Assembly (NCBI GenBank): GCA_902494245.1
Contig: CABUSR010000024.1
Coordinates: 1 to 28,497 of the forward strand
Direction of reading: 5' to 3'
DNA from: an uncultured Collinsella sp.
Lineage (GTDB): Bacteria; Actinomycetota; Coriobacteriia; Coriobacteriales; Coriobacteriaceae
DNA length: 28,497 bases
Shown here: one piece after another, positions 1 through 8,316 of the stretch
Layout: the number at the start of each line of letters is the position of its first letter
Numbering within the stretch: the stretch's first letter is position 1
Made by a program: the position numbers and the translations under genes
Notes under the pieces: model-generated
The model's database searches: none
Told to the model about the DNA's origin: nothing
The model's input: the letters and a program-made list of their open reading frames with translations, nothing else

Positions 1-499
1 CATCGACCTCGCGGGCCGCAGGGCTCAAGAACATGTAGCCGAAGAGGGCGAGCACGACGCCCAAGGTAATGCCGATATCGGCCACATTGAAGACGGGAAA
101 GTCGATGAAGGTGGTGGCAATAAAATCGGTCACGAAGCCAAAGGCCAAACGATCGATAGCGTTGCCGATAGCACCGCCCGCAACCATCGCCATGCCCACA
201 ACCTCAAGATGGGCGAGCCGGGGCGCACGAACGAGGTACACGGCAATAGCGATAATGACCGCCAACGCCAGCACGGCAAACGCGATGCCATGCCCCTCGC
301 CCATGCTAAAGGCAGCTCCGATATTGCGGACAAACATAAAGTCGATGACACCGGGGATAACGGTCGCATGCAAAGCGTCGCCCACGGCACGAACCGCAAG
401 CTTGGTCAGCTGGTCGACAAGCAGCACAACGAGCGCCACCCCGCCAGCAACACCCAACCGCCAACGCAAAGGCGGCGTCATATCCCCAGTACGACCCAA
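1..499 (-). CDS. lspA: Lipoprotein signal peptidase II, LspA (3' end missing)
   Basis: Membrane aspartyl protease that removes the signal peptide from diacylglyceryl-modified prolipoproteins. Counting from the internal ATG at 481, the family signature GGAIGNAIDRL carries catalytic Asp110, and FNVADIGITLG carries the second catalytic aspartate, Asp135. Several hydrophobic segments (about residues 10-24, 66-86 and 93-104) fit the four-helix fold. The C-terminus lies beyond the left window edge, so the gene is partial but has all its catalytic parts. I prefer the TTG at 499-497 because AGGGG lies six bases upstream; the ATG at 481-479 has a G-rich stretch too close to act as a normal ribosome binding site. 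It lies downstream of ileS in the same direction, a common pairing, but a strong hairpin separates the two. A TATAAG at 555-550 could be its own -10 element. Confidence 0.93.
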   Translation of the reverse strand, partial: MGRTGDMTPPLRWRLGVAGGVALVVLLVDQLTKLAVRAVGDALHATVIPGVIDFMFVRNIGAAFSMGEGHGIAFAVLALAVIIAIAVYLVRAPRLAHLEVVGMAMVAGGAIGNAIDRLAFGFVTDFIATTFIDFPVFNVADIGITLGVVLALFGYMFLSPAAREVD

Positions 500-609
500 A
501 TCAATCCCCTACCCTCAGATAATCAAATTCCGTTTACGCAATAATCCATCTTATATTGCCATACGCAGAACGCACGACATATCCACCAACGCAAGCGAAA
601 TAACCAGCT

Positions 610-653
610 AAAAACGAAAGCGGCATTCCGAAAAACAGAATGCCGCTTTCGTT
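610..653 (-). terminator. Intrinsic terminator after ileS
   Basis: A perfect 16-bp inverted repeat (613-628 with 638-653) encloses a 9-base loop. Read on the minus strand the stem is followed by a short T run. It lies about 65 bases past the ileS stop codon and before lspA. Confidence 0.85.
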
Positions 654-719
654 CAGCGGAGCAAATGAGCCGAAGGCGCCCAAATTCTCCCTATAACTAA
701 AATGCCGAGCTACCGTACC

Positions 720-3521
720 TTAAAGGGCGTCAGCGCAGCGCTTGCAAATATGCGCGTGGCCGTTGTACTCGCCGACGGTGGTGCGGTAGTTCCAGCAACG
801 GTCACAGCACTCACCCTCGGCAGCCTCGATGGCAACGGAGAGCTCCTCGCCCTGGGTAAGCTCAACATCGGAAACGATGTAGAACTCGGCCAGGTCGACG
901 GCCTTGTCGCCGGTCAACAGCGCATACATCTCGGCGGGAACGCCCGCCTTGACGCGGACCTGCTGGCTCTTGGTGAAGGTGCCGGCAGAACGGGCATCCT
1001 CAAGGGCCTTGGTCACGACGCTACGGAGCTCGAGCGAAGCCTCGAGAACACCCTCAAACTCATTGGCCTCGTCAACCGTGATGGGCGACTTGTACCAATC
1101 GAGCAGCGCGGCGTACTTCTGGTGATCGACGCAGCCGGCGGGCGCATAGGCCATGGCCTCGTCGACCGTGTAGGACAGGATCGGCTGCAGGTCGCGCATG
1201 AGCATCGAGAAGAGCTCGGCCAGCACGGTCTGGGCGCTGCGGCGCTCGAGCGAGCCGGGCTTGTCGCAGTACAGACGATCCTTCAGGGCGTCGAGGTACA
1301 CGTTGGAAAGCTCGGTAACCACGAAGTCGTAGAGCGCACGGTAGGCGCGCGGAAACTCGTAGCTGGCGTAGGCATCGTCGACCTCGGCCTGAACCTGGGT
1401 CAGACGGGCAACCATAAGCTTGTCGAGCGGCAGCAGGTCGGCAAAAGCGACGCCGTCGGTCTCGGGCTCAAACTGACCCTCGAGCTCGGAGAGCAGGAAG
1501 CGCAGCGTGTTACGGAAACGACGGTAGGCATCGGACGTACGAGCGAGGATCTCGTGGTCGATGGACACATCGGAGCTGGTATCGACGGAGGCAACCCACA
1601 GGCGGATGATGTCGGCACCCATCTCGTCGCAGACCTTATTGGGGTCGATGACGTTACCGAGCGACTTGGACATCTTGCGGCCCTGGCCGTCGAGCGTGAA
1701 GCCCTGCGAGACGACGGCCTCGTACGGAGCATGGCCGTTGGCGCCCACCGAAGTGAGCAGCGAGCTCTGGAACCAACCGCGGTGCTGATCGGAGCCCTCG
1801 AGGTACACGTCCGCCGGGTACTCAAGCTCGGGGCGATACTCACAGACGGCCTTCCAGGAAACGCCGGAGTCCCACCACACGTCGAGGATGTCCTTATCGG
1901 CCTTGAGGTGATGGCCGCCGCACTTGGGGCAGACGCAGGCCTCGCCCAGGTAGCTCTCGGGAGCGTCGGTGAACCAGGCGTCGGAGCCCTTCTCGTGGAA
2001 GAGCTTGATGACGGCGTCGAGCGTGGCGTCGTTCATGACCTTCTCGCCGCAGTCGGCGCAAGTGTAGCTGGGGATAGGCACGCCCCAGTTGCGCTGACGG
2101 CTGATGCACCAGTCGGGGCGCTGCTCGACCATGGCGCCAATGCGGTTGGCGGCATGGGCCGGATACCACTTGACGTTCTCGCGAACCTCTTTGCCTGCCT
2201 GCTCACGCAAACCGGTCTTGTCCATCGAGACAAACCACTGGTCGGTAGCACGGAAGAGCACCGGGTGCTTGCAGCGCCAGCAGTGCGGATAGCTGTGCGT
2301 GATCTTCTTCTCGAGGACCAGGGTGCCGCGCTCGCGCAGGAACTCGATGATATGAGGGTTGGCCTCGTCGGTATCCATGCCGCTGAAGGGGCCGCCGGTG
2401 CCAAACTCCTCGCCGGTGTAGAACTTGCCGTCGTCATCGACCGGCATGCAGATGTCGGTGATGCCTTCCTTGAGGCAGGCGAAGTAGTCGTCGACGCCGT
2501 GGCCGGGCGAGTTGTGGACGATACCGGTACCGTCATCGACACCGACGTAATCGGCCAGCAACGCCACGCCCTCGACACCGTCAAAGATCGGCTGCTTGTA
2601 GTGGATGTGGTGGAAGGTCTCGGCGGGAACCACATAGGGCTTGCCGTCGACCATGACCGGGGTGTACTCCCAGCCAAACTCCTCGCAGCACTTGGGAGCC
2701 AGGTCCTCAAGCATGACCTCGGCGCGGCCGTCGTGCTCAACGGCGACGTAGGCGGCGCCGGGCTTGAGGGAAACTGCCTGGTCGGAGGGGATGGTCCACG
2801 GCGTGGTCGTCCAGATGATGAAGTCAACCGGGCCGTCGAAGTTCTCGAGGCCGGCGGGCTTGGAGGTCATCTCGAAGCGCACGAAGATGGATGGGCTCGT
2901 CTCGTCAGAGTACTCAATCTCGGCCTCGGCGAGTGCGGTGTGGCAGTGCTTGCACCAGTGGACGGGCTTATGGCCGCGATAGATCATGCCCTTGTCGAAC
3001 ATGGCCTTGAAGACCTCAATGTCGGCGGCGTCATGCTGGTGATAGAGCGTCAGATACGGGTTGTCCCAGTCGCCGAGCACGCCCAGACGACGGAAGCCAG
3101 CCTTCTGGAGCTCGATGTTCTCGACAGCGAACTTGTTGCAAAGCTCGCGGATCTTAGCCGTGGAGGTCTGGTTGAACTTCTCGGTGCCGAGCTTCTCCTC
3201 GACCTTGTGCTCGATCGGCTGACCGTGGCAGTCCCAACCGGGGACATAGGGAACCTCATAGCCCTGCATCATCCAGTAACGGTTGATCATGTCCTTGGAG
3301 ATCTTGTTCATGGCGTGGCCGATATGGATCGGGCCGTTGGCGTACGGAGGACCATCGTGCAGCACGAACTTCTTGTGACCCTCGTTCTTCTTCAGAACCT
3401 GCTCGTAGACCTTGTTGTCCTGCCAGTCCTTGAGTCGCTTGGGCTCGGACTTGGAAAGACCGGCACGCATGGGAAAACCGGTCTTGGGCAGATTCATCGT
3501 CTGCTTGTACTCGTTTGCCAC
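720..3521 (-). CDS. ileS: Isoleucyl-tRNA synthetase
   Basis: Class I aminoacyl-tRNA synthetase that charges tRNA-Ile in the cytoplasm. The 933-residue product has the HIGH motif at residues 66-69, the KMSKS motif at 616-620 (in GRKMSKSLGN), a CP1 editing insertion with the typical WTTTPWTIPS segment, and a C-terminal zinc finger (Cys905, 906, 909, 926 and 929). The length and C-terminal zinc finger fit the common bacterial IleS type. The GTG start at 3521 is chosen because AAAGGGG sits five bases upstream and the protein then begins MANEYKQTMNLPKTGFPMR, as the family does. The open frame continues upstream to 3644 but that stretch overlaps the T-box terminator and is not coding. Expression should be controlled by the T-box leader described at 3565-3868. 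Confidence 0.98.
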   Translation of the reverse strand: MANEYKQTMNLPKTGFPMRAGLSKSEPKRLKDWQDNKVYEQVLKKNEGHKKFVLHDGPPYANGPIHIGHAMNKISKDMINRYWMMQGYEVPYVPGWDCHGQPIEHKVEEKLGTEKFNQTSTAKIRELCNKFAVENIELQKAGFRRLGVLGDWDNPYLTLYHQHDAADIEVFKAMFDKGMIYRGHKPVHWCKHCHTALAEAEIEYSDETSPSIFVRFEMTSKPAGLENFDGPVDFIIWTTTPWTIPSDQAVSLKPGAAYVAVEHDGRAEVMLEDLAPKCCEEFGWEYTPVMVDGKPYVVPAETFHHIHYKQPIFDGVEGVALLADYVGVDDGTGIVHNSPGHGVDDYFACLKEGITDICMPVDDDGKFYTGEEFGTGGPFSGMDTDEANPHIIEFLRERGTLVLEKKITHSYPHCWRCKHPVLFRATDQWFVSMDKTGLREQAGKEVRENVKWYPAHAANRIGAMVEQRPDWCISRQRNWGVPIPSYTCADCGEKVMNDATLDAVIKLFHEKGSDAWFTDAPESYLGEACVCPKCGGHHLKADKDILDVWWDSGVSWKAVCEYRPELEYPADVYLEGSDQHRGWFQSSLLTSVGANGHAPYEAVVSQGFTLDGQGRKMSKSLGNVIDPNKVCDEMGADIIRLWVASVDTSSDVSIDHEILARTSDAYRRFRNTLRFLLSELEGQFEPETDGVAFADLLPLDKLMVARLTQVQAEVDDAYASYEFPRAYRALYDFVVTELSNVYLDALKDRLYCDKPGSLERRSAQTVLAELFSMLMRDLQPILSYTVDEAMAYAPAGCVDHQKYAALLDWYKSPITVDEANEFEGVLEASLELRSVVTKALEDARSAGTFTKSQQVRVKAGVPAEMYALLTGDKAVDLAEFYIVSDVELTQGEELSVAIEAAEGECCDRCWNYRTTVGEYNGHAHICKRCADAL

Positions 3522-3564
3522 GGTACCCCTTTCATGTCGTGGGCGCGCACGCCCGTTGGGCACC

Positions 3565-3600
3565 AAAAAAGCGCCCGTCCCTACAAGCTGGGACGAAGCG
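3565..3600 (-). terminator. Conditional terminator of the ileS T-box
   Basis: GC-rich hairpin CGTCCC-loop-GGGACG with additional outer GCG/CGC pairing, followed on the minus strand by six Ts at 3570-3565. The left arm is shared with the antiterminator. Confidence 0.88.
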
Positions 3601-3868
3601 CCACAAACGGGCTGTACGCCCGTAAAAGCTCTTCGCTTAACCACCCAGCTTAGATGCCCTCGCCCACGTATTCGCGCGCTCGCATCCGTTACTCGGCTGG
3701 CCTGTATCGACGACCACCTCGGCGATATCTACTAAGACGTGCCTGTGCGGCGCGCCCGTTGGGACCGCAGCTCCGGGGTGATTTTCATCGGTCGCATGCA
3801 CGGGTTCTCAGCGCTCCCCGCTCTCTGTAGCATGCGGACGGCCGACTACTCGTCCCCATCAACGCTTA
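3565..3868 (-). promoter_or_regulatory. T-box riboswitch leader of ileS (Ile, ATC specifier)
   Basis: Transcribed leader that senses uncharged tRNA-Ile. On the minus strand Stem I begins with GATGGGGACGAGTAG near 3860, followed by the AGAGAGC...GCTGAGAACC block typical of T-box Stem I. The specifier is ATC at 3782-3780 within GAAAATCACC. The T-box bulge is at 3646-3634 (GGGTGGTTAAGCG), where TGGT can pair with an ACCA tRNA end. Antitermination pairing is visible: AAGCTGGG (3651-3644) pairs with CCCAGCTT (3592-3585), and AAGCG (3638-3634) with CGCTT (3600-3596). The competing terminator pairs CGTCCC (3595-3590) with GGGACG (3581-3576) and ends in six Ts. The two folds are mutually exclusive, so control is at the level of transcription termination. 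Confidence 0.93.
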
Positions 3869-3875
3869 TGCGGAG

Positions 3876-3903
3876 TATGCTAGCACGTTCCGCGCCGTCG
3901 AAA
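3876..3903 (-). promoter_or_regulatory. Possible promoter of the ileS leader
   Basis: On the minus strand a TCGACG hexamer is followed after 16 bases by CATACT, a few bases before Stem I begins. Each hexamer matches the sigma-70 consensus at only four of six positions, so this is a weak call supported mainly by position. The remainder of 3522-4006 holds only the T-box and the 5' region of the divergent dehydrogenase gene; I see no coding gene there. Confidence 0.3.
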
Positions 3904-4006
3904 AACCCTAAACATTGGTTTTATACGTTCGAAATTTCTTGCGGCCGTGAATCTACTCTTGGAGCAAAATACCTGTAAGCACTTTATCGAACGAAAGAAG
4001 GTTGCT

Positions 4007-5095
4007 ATGCGCACGATCGGAATGAGCGATTACACCGTCGGCGAGGATTGCTTTGATGAGCTGCCCGGCGCGCTGGCTGAATACGGAGCGAGCAAGGTCG
4101 CGATCATTGGTGGCAAGCGAGCACTGGCCGCAGCCCTACCCGGTATCGAGGCTGCGCTGGCAGGCACGGACGTCGAGGTTCTGGAGACGCGCGTCTACGG
4201 CACCAACAGTACGCGCGCCAATATCGCCAAGGTCGTAAACTCCCCCGCCTGCCAGGAAGCCAACGTGCTCATCGCCTGCGGCGGCGGCAAGGCACTCGAC
4301 ACCGTCAAGACAGCTGCCATCGAGCTCAAGAAGATCGTCTTCACTGTCCCGACGATCTGCTCCAACTGCTCCGCCGCGACCGCCATTGCCGTTGTCTACA
4401 ACGACGACGGCTCGCTCGAGGGCTATTCGTACCCCAACCGCCCCGCGCACATCTTTATCAATCCCAAGATCATCGCCGAGGCTCCGGCGGAGTACTTCTG
4501 GGCCGGCGTGGGCGATGCCCTGTCCAAGCAGCCCGAAGTCGAGTACGCCACGAGCGCCGGCAACCTGGAGCACACCGCCGGTCTTGGCCTGGCACTCGCC
4601 CACACCTGCTCCGAGCCGCTGTTTACCTATGGCGTACAGGGTCTTGAGGACGTGCGCCAGGACCAGTCGACCGAAGCCGTCAAGCAGATCGCGCTCGATA
4701 TCGTGGTCAACACGGGCTATGTCTCGAACCTGACCAACCAAAACGATTACTACTACAACTCGAGCGTGGCGCATGCGTTCTACAACGCCACCTGCAGCAT
4801 TCCGCGCGAGGGCTCCTATCTGCATGGCGAGGTCGTGAGCTTGGGCGTGCTGGTGCTGTTTGCCTATACGGGCGATACCGAGAACCTTGAGCGCTACGCC
4901 GCCTTTAACAAACAGATGGGCCTGCCCGTGACGCTTGAGCAGGTTGGGCTTTCTGAGGCCGATATCCCGGCCCTGTGCGAATACGCACACGCCACCAACG
5001 AGTGGAAGCAGGGCAACCCGGAGCCCTTCACCGACAAGAAGTTCGCCGCTGCCATCAAGGCCGCCAACGCCTACGGCCACACCCTCCTTGCCTAA
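4007..5095 (+). CDS. Iron-containing alcohol dehydrogenase family, glycerol-dehydrogenase-like
   Basis: Predicted cytosolic NAD-dependent, metal-containing polyol or alcohol dehydrogenase of the GldA branch. The 362-residue product has the nucleotide-binding GGGKALDT segment at residues 92-99. The three expected metal ligands are seen: Asp170 (GVGDALSK), His256 (VAHAFYN) and His273 (YLHGEVVSLG). Length matches GldA. The ATG at 4007 is chosen because AGAAGG lies seven bases upstream; the frame stays open for 20 codons further back without a site. It stands alone between the divergent ileS leader and the convergent DUF523 gene, with no dihydroxyacetone kinase or glycerol uptake gene beside it, so the true substrate (glycerol, hydroxyacetone or another short polyol) cannot be settled from context. 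Confidence 0.85.
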   Translation: MRTIGMSDYTVGEDCFDELPGALAEYGASKVAIIGGKRALAAALPGIEAALAGTDVEVLETRVYGTNSTRANIAKVVNSPACQEANVLIACGGGKALDTVKTAAIELKKIVFTVPTICSNCSAATAIAVVYNDDGSLEGYSYPNRPAHIFINPKIIAEAPAEYFWAGVGDALSKQPEVEYATSAGNLEHTAGLGLALAHTCSEPLFTYGVQGLEDVRQDQSTEAVKQIALDIVVNTGYVSNLTNQNDYYYNSSVAHAFYNATCSIPREGSYLHGEVVSLGVLVLFAYTGDTENLERYAAFNKQMGLPVTLEQVGLSEADIPALCEYAHATNEWKQGNPEPFTDKKFAAAIKAANAYGHTLLA

Positions 5096-5102
5096 CCTAC
5101 CA

Positions 5103-5215
5103 AAAAGGGACAGGTTTATTTTGGCAGGTTTTATCTGGGCAAAAGCCATTGAACATTTGTTGAAATAGTTTACCTTGCCAGCAAAGGGGGCGACTATCCA
5201 CTCGATGGCCGCCCC
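5103..5215. other. Intergenic segment with possible dispersed-repeat sequence and weak hairpin
   Basis: Between the two convergent genes lies AAAAAGGGACAGG (5103-5115) followed by a T/G-rich stretch containing two similar halves, GGCAGGTTTTATCTGG and GGACAGGTTTATTTTGG. Further on, GGGGCG (5187-5192) can pair with CGCCCC (5210-5215) across a 17-base loop. No open frame with a ribosome binding site is present. It may serve as a weak terminator region; repeat status across the genome is a guess from its appearance. Confidence 0.35.
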
Positions 5216-5226
5216 GCCTTCATTTG

Positions 5227-5679
5227 CTATTTCAGCATGCTCGGGTCGAACTCGCTAGCCGGAATCACGCGGTACCCGTGACGTAGCAGCAGATCGACAA
5301 AAACACCATTACCCGTTGTGAGGGTGCCGCTGAATGTTCCGTCGTAGATGCGCCCTGCACCACACGAGGGACTGCGGTCCTGCAAGACACACGCGGCGAT
5401 CTCTTCCGGACCGCCCGCCTGCTCACACATATCGAGCGCACGTTGAGCGCCCAGGCGGAATTCTCGGTTAACGGACACGCCCTCGCAGGTACGAACCTCG
5501 CCGTTCACAATCTCGGACGGCTTGCGCGGCGTGAGCAGGCCCCCAAAGACCTCAGGGCACACCAAGAGGACCTCGGTCCCCGTACGCTCGCAGGACTCGA
5601 CCAGCTCGCGATGGTAATTATCGAGACCGTTATACTTGCAGCTCTCGCCCATCAAGCAGGCGCTCACCACGATCTTCAT
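5227..5679 (-). CDS. DUF523 / TudS-type iron-sulfur protein
   Basis: Small 150-residue protein of the DUF523 family. Members characterised as TudS are [4Fe-4S] enzymes that remove sulfur from thiouracil; whether this one does so is inference. The family cysteines are in place: Cys8 and Cys14 in SACLMGESCKYNG, Cys41 in the CPE motif, and Cys106 in DRSPSCG. There is no signal peptide or membrane segment, so it is predicted to be cytosolic. The ATG at 5679 is chosen because AGGGGG lies six bases upstream; an in-frame ATG two codons earlier overlaps that spacing and others further up lack a site. It follows ftsH on the same strand, separated by a hairpin at 5701-5733. Confidence 0.85.
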   Translation of the reverse strand: MKIVVSACLMGESCKYNGLDNYHRELVESCERTGTEVLLVCPEVFGGLLTPRKPSEIVNGEVRTCEGVSVNREFRLGAQRALDMCEQAGGPEEIAACVLQDRSPSCGAGRIYDGTFSGTLTTGNGVFVDLLLRHGYRVIPASEFDPSMLK

Positions 5680-5700
5680 GTGCATCCCCCTCAAGCAGAA

Positions 5701-5733
5701 CGCCCCATTTGAGATAGGCACTCAAATGGGGCG
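5701..5733 (-). terminator. Hairpin between ftsH and the DUF523 gene
   Basis: A perfect 13-bp stem (5701-5713 with 5721-5733) encloses a 7-base loop, 34 bases after the ftsH stop. Only a short TT follows on the minus strand, so termination would be partial; it may instead be a processing or 5' stability element of the downstream gene, whose start is 22 bases on. Confidence 0.55.
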
Positions 5734-5766
5734 TCGATATTTACTGTCCCGAACGCAACGCTACTG

Positions 5767-7668
5767 CTACTTAGGCATCAGCGGATTCTCGCGAGTGAGG
5801 AGATTCATGAACTCCTCGCCCGTGATCGTCTCCTTCTTGTACAGATAACGAGCCAGCTCGTGGAGCTTGAACTTGTTCTCCTTCAGGATCTGCAGAGCGC
5901 GATCATGCGCATCCTCAATCAACTTGGTGACAATTGCGTCCACGCGCTCGGCCGTGCCGGGGGCGCAGGTGAGCGATGTATCCTGGTTGAGGTACGCATT
6001 CTGAACGGTACCGAGCGCCATCATGCCAAACTCGTCAGACATACCAAAGCGCGTCACCATGTTGCGGGCGAGTTTGGTGGCCTGTTCGATATCGTTGGCG
6101 GCACCGGTCGTCATCTCGCCAAAGATGAGCTCCTCGGCGGCACGTCCGCCGCAGTAGACAGCGAGCTTGTCCAGCACCTCCTGGCGCGTGGTCAGGAAGC
6201 GCTCATCCTCCTCGACCTGCATGGTGTAGCCCAGAGCACCGCTCGTGCGCGGCACGATGGTGATCTTGGTGACCGGCGCAGAGCCCTTCTGGCGGGCTGC
6301 GACGATAGCATGGCCGATCTCGTGGTAGGAAACGACCTGCTTCTCGTGGTCGGACAGCACCGTGGACTTACGCTGCTGACCAGCAATGACGACCTCCACC
6401 GACTCCTCAAAGTCGTCCTGGGTCGCTCGCTTGCGACCTTCGCGGACCGCGCGCAGGGCGCCCTCATTGATGATGTTGGCCAGGTCGGCACCCGAGGCGC
6501 CGGGCGTGGCGCGGGCAATCGCGGTCAGGTCAATCGGCGGCTCCGTCTTCACGCTCTTGGCATGCAGCTCAAGAATGTTCTTGCGGCCGGTCAGATCGGG
6601 CAGCTCAACGGGGATGCGGCGATCAAAACGACCGGGGCGCAACAGGGCGGGATCGAGGCTGTCGGGACGGTTGGTGGCAGCGAGGACGACGATGCCCTTG
6701 TGGTTATCAAAGCCGTCCATCTCGGTCAGCAGCTGGTTGAGCGTCTGCTCGCGCTCGTCGTTGCCACTAAAGCCGCCGCCATCGCGCTTCTTGCCGATGG
6801 TATCGATCTCATCGATAAAGACGATGCACGGGGCCTTTTCCTTGGCCTGCTTAAACAGATCGCGAACCTTAGCGGCGCCGCGGCCGACGAACATCTCGAC
6901 GAACTCAGAACCCGAAATGCTAAAGAACGGAACGCCCGCCTCGCCGGCAACGGCCTTGGCGAGCAGGGTTTTACCGGTACCCGGAGGGCCGACAAGGAGA
7001 GCACCGCGCGGCAGCTTGGCGCCGATTTCCTCGTAGCGCTGCGGCTTCTCCAGAAAGTCGACGACCTCCTTGAGGGATTCCTTGGCCTCTTCCTGGCCGG
7101 CGACGTCCTTAAAGGTCACGCCCACATCCTTGGAGGCAATCACGCGAGCGCCAGACTTGCCCAGTCCGCCGCCGCCAAAGCCGCCGCCGCCAAAGTTCAT
7201 CGACGGGCCGTCATCGCCCATAGCCTTCTTCATACGGCGGTTGAGCCACCAACCGATGAGGAAGAAGATCGCCATGGGAAGGATGAGCGTGAGCAGGTAG
7301 TAGGTCATCAGACCCGAGTTTTTATCGGGAACGACCGACTCCAGGGACGCACCGGATTCAAGCACGCGATCGGTAAAACCCGCATCATTCGGCACGCCGG
7401 TTGTCTTGTAGGCGATATTCTCGTCCTCGCCCTTCTTGGTGTAGTAAATCGTGTAATCATCCGTGTTGTACTCGACCTTGTCGACGCTCTTCTTATCGAG
7501 CGCTTTGACAAACGTCGAGTAATCGGTCTTCGTAATCTGCTGCGTGTGACCGATGTTGGGGAACAGAACGGTCGAGAGCACGAGGTAGACGACGAAGGCG
7601 ATGAGCACGTAGAGGATCATATTCCGTCTACGTTTGTTGTCATCCATCTCCATCTGCTTGAACTCCAT
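5767..7668 (-). CDS. ftsH: ATP-dependent zinc metalloprotease FtsH
   Basis: Membrane-anchored AAA+ protease that degrades misfolded membrane proteins and short-lived regulators. In 633 residues the order is: transmembrane helix 1 (about 17-36), a short extracytoplasmic domain, transmembrane helix 2 (about 121-142), a Gly-rich linker, Walker A GPPGTGKT (227-234), pore loop FVGRG (about 260), Walker B CIVFIDEID (281-289), the second region of homology NRPDSLDPALLRPGRFDRR, and the zinc-binding HEIGH motif (449-453). All catalytic parts are present. The start is uncertain: the first ATG at 7668 has no clear ribosome binding site, whereas the ATG five codons later has GGAG nine bases upstream. It is divergent from cobO with 77 bases between them, in which I could not identify a convincing promoter. 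Confidence 0.98.
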   Translation of the reverse strand: MEFKQMEMDDNKRRRNMILYVLIAFVVYLVLSTVLFPNIGHTQQITKTDYSTFVKALDKKSVDKVEYNTDDYTIYYTKKGEDENIAYKTTGVPNDAGFTDRVLESGASLESVVPDKNSGLMTYYLLTLILPMAIFFLIGWWLNRRMKKAMGDDGPSMNFGGGGFGGGGLGKSGARVIASKDVGVTFKDVAGQEEAKESLKEVVDFLEKPQRYEEIGAKLPRGALLVGPPGTGKTLLAKAVAGEAGVPFFSISGSEFVEMFVGRGAAKVRDLFKQAKEKAPCIVFIDEIDTIGKKRDGGGFSGNDEREQTLNQLLTEMDGFDNHKGIVVLAATNRPDSLDPALLRPGRFDRRIPVELPDLTGRKNILELHAKSVKTEPPIDLTAIARATPGASGADLANIINEGALRAVREGRKRATQDDFEESVEVVIAGQQRKSTVLSDHEKQVVSYHEIGHAIVAARQKGSAPVTKITIVPRTSGALGYTMQVEEDERFLTTRQEVLDKLAVYCGGRAAEELIFGEMTTGAANDIEQATKLARNMVTRFGMSDEFGMMALGTVQNAYLNQDTSLTCAPGTAERVDAIVTKLIEDAHDRALQILKENKFKLHELARYLYKKETITGEEFMNLLTRENPLMPK

Positions 7669-7745
7669 CTACTGGGGTTGATAATGCTATCTAGAATACC
7701 CAACCCAGACGGCGATAAACCGACGCCGGGCACGAAAGGACAGAG

Positions 7746-8231
7746 ATGGCATCACTGGAAGTCGGCAAGGTTCAAATCTATACGGGCGACGGCAAGGGCA
7801 AGACGACGGCCGCGCTGGGGCTCGCGCTGCGCGCCACGGGCTATGGACTTAACGTGCTCATGCTGCAGTTTGCCAAGAAGCTACACTGCGCCGAACACGA
7901 TGCCGCACCGCGCCTGGGACTGCGCATTGTACAGGCCGACCGTGACACGCCCGAGGCTTGCGCCGCACAGATCATGGAGCTCGCATGCGAGCAGATCTTT
8001 AAGGTCGACGTTCTGATTTTGGACGAACTCGGCGAGGCCATGCGCCGCGGCTTTGTGACGCGCGAGGATGTGGAGGGGCTGATCGCGCTGAAGCCTGCCA
8101 CCACGGAGCTCGTGCTCACCGGCCGCGGACTGCTGCCACTGGCCGATCTTGCCGACCTAGTCACCGAAATGCGTCCCATCAAGCACTACTTCGACGAAGG
8201 CCTCCTAGCCCGCCAAGGCATCGAATACTAA
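7746..8231 (+). CDS. cobO: Cob(I)yrinic acid a,c-diamide adenosyltransferase (CobO/BtuR type)
   Basis: Transfers the adenosyl group of ATP to the cobalt of corrinoids, the step that produces or salvages adenosylcobalamin. The 161-residue product has the P-loop variant GDGKGKT at residues 14-20, the ILDELGEA segment, and the C-terminal block ADLVTEM...KHYF...ARQGIEY typical of the CobA/CobO/BtuR family, distinct from PduO. It is somewhat shorter than the E. coli enzyme, lacking an N-terminal extension. AAAGGA lies seven bases before the ATG. No other cobalamin gene is nearby, so salvage of imported corrinoid is at least as likely as full synthesis. Confidence 0.93.
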   Translation: MASLEVGKVQIYTGDGKGKTTAALGLALRATGYGLNVLMLQFAKKLHCAEHDAAPRLGLRIVQADRDTPEACAAQIMELACEQIFKVDVLILDELGEAMRRGFVTREDVEGLIALKPATTELVLTGRGLLPLADLADLVTEMRPIKHYFDEGLLARQGIEY

Positions 8232-8240
8232 TTGATCCAA

Positions 8241-8308
8241 AGGGGACGGAGGAAAACGGATCATTTCGCCTTATCGCCGGGCCAATGATCCGTTTTCCTC
8301 CGTCCCCT
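8241..8308. repeat. Perfect 25-bp inverted repeat between convergent genes
   Basis: The arms 8241-8265 and 8284-8308 are exact reverse complements, with an 18-base spacer. Each arm has the pattern AGGGGACGGAGG followed by AAAACGGATCATT. It lies ten bases after the cobO stop and nine bases before the MATE stop, the place of a bidirectional terminator, but no T run follows on either side. It may be a dispersed palindromic element; that cannot be seen from one copy. Confidence 0.85.
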
Positions 8309-8316
8309 ACGGGTCA

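Noticed and set aside
702..3653. A 983-codon open frame on the plus strand opposite ileS
   Set aside because: It mirrors ileS, which has all catalytic motifs; the translation is low-complexity Val/Leu/Gly/Asp-rich with no recognisable domain, as expected for the antisense of a GC-rich gene.
3739..3978. A small plus-strand frame upstream of the dehydrogenase
   Set aside because: It lies over the T-box leader, whose structure explains the sequence.
4136..5149. A 337-codon minus-strand frame opposite the dehydrogenase gene
   Set aside because: The plus-strand product has conserved NAD and metal ligands; the minus frame has no motif and no start signal.
5860..8016. A 718-codon plus-strand frame opposite ftsH running into cobO
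   Set aside because: It is antisense to FtsH and then out of frame with CobO, both of which are clear.
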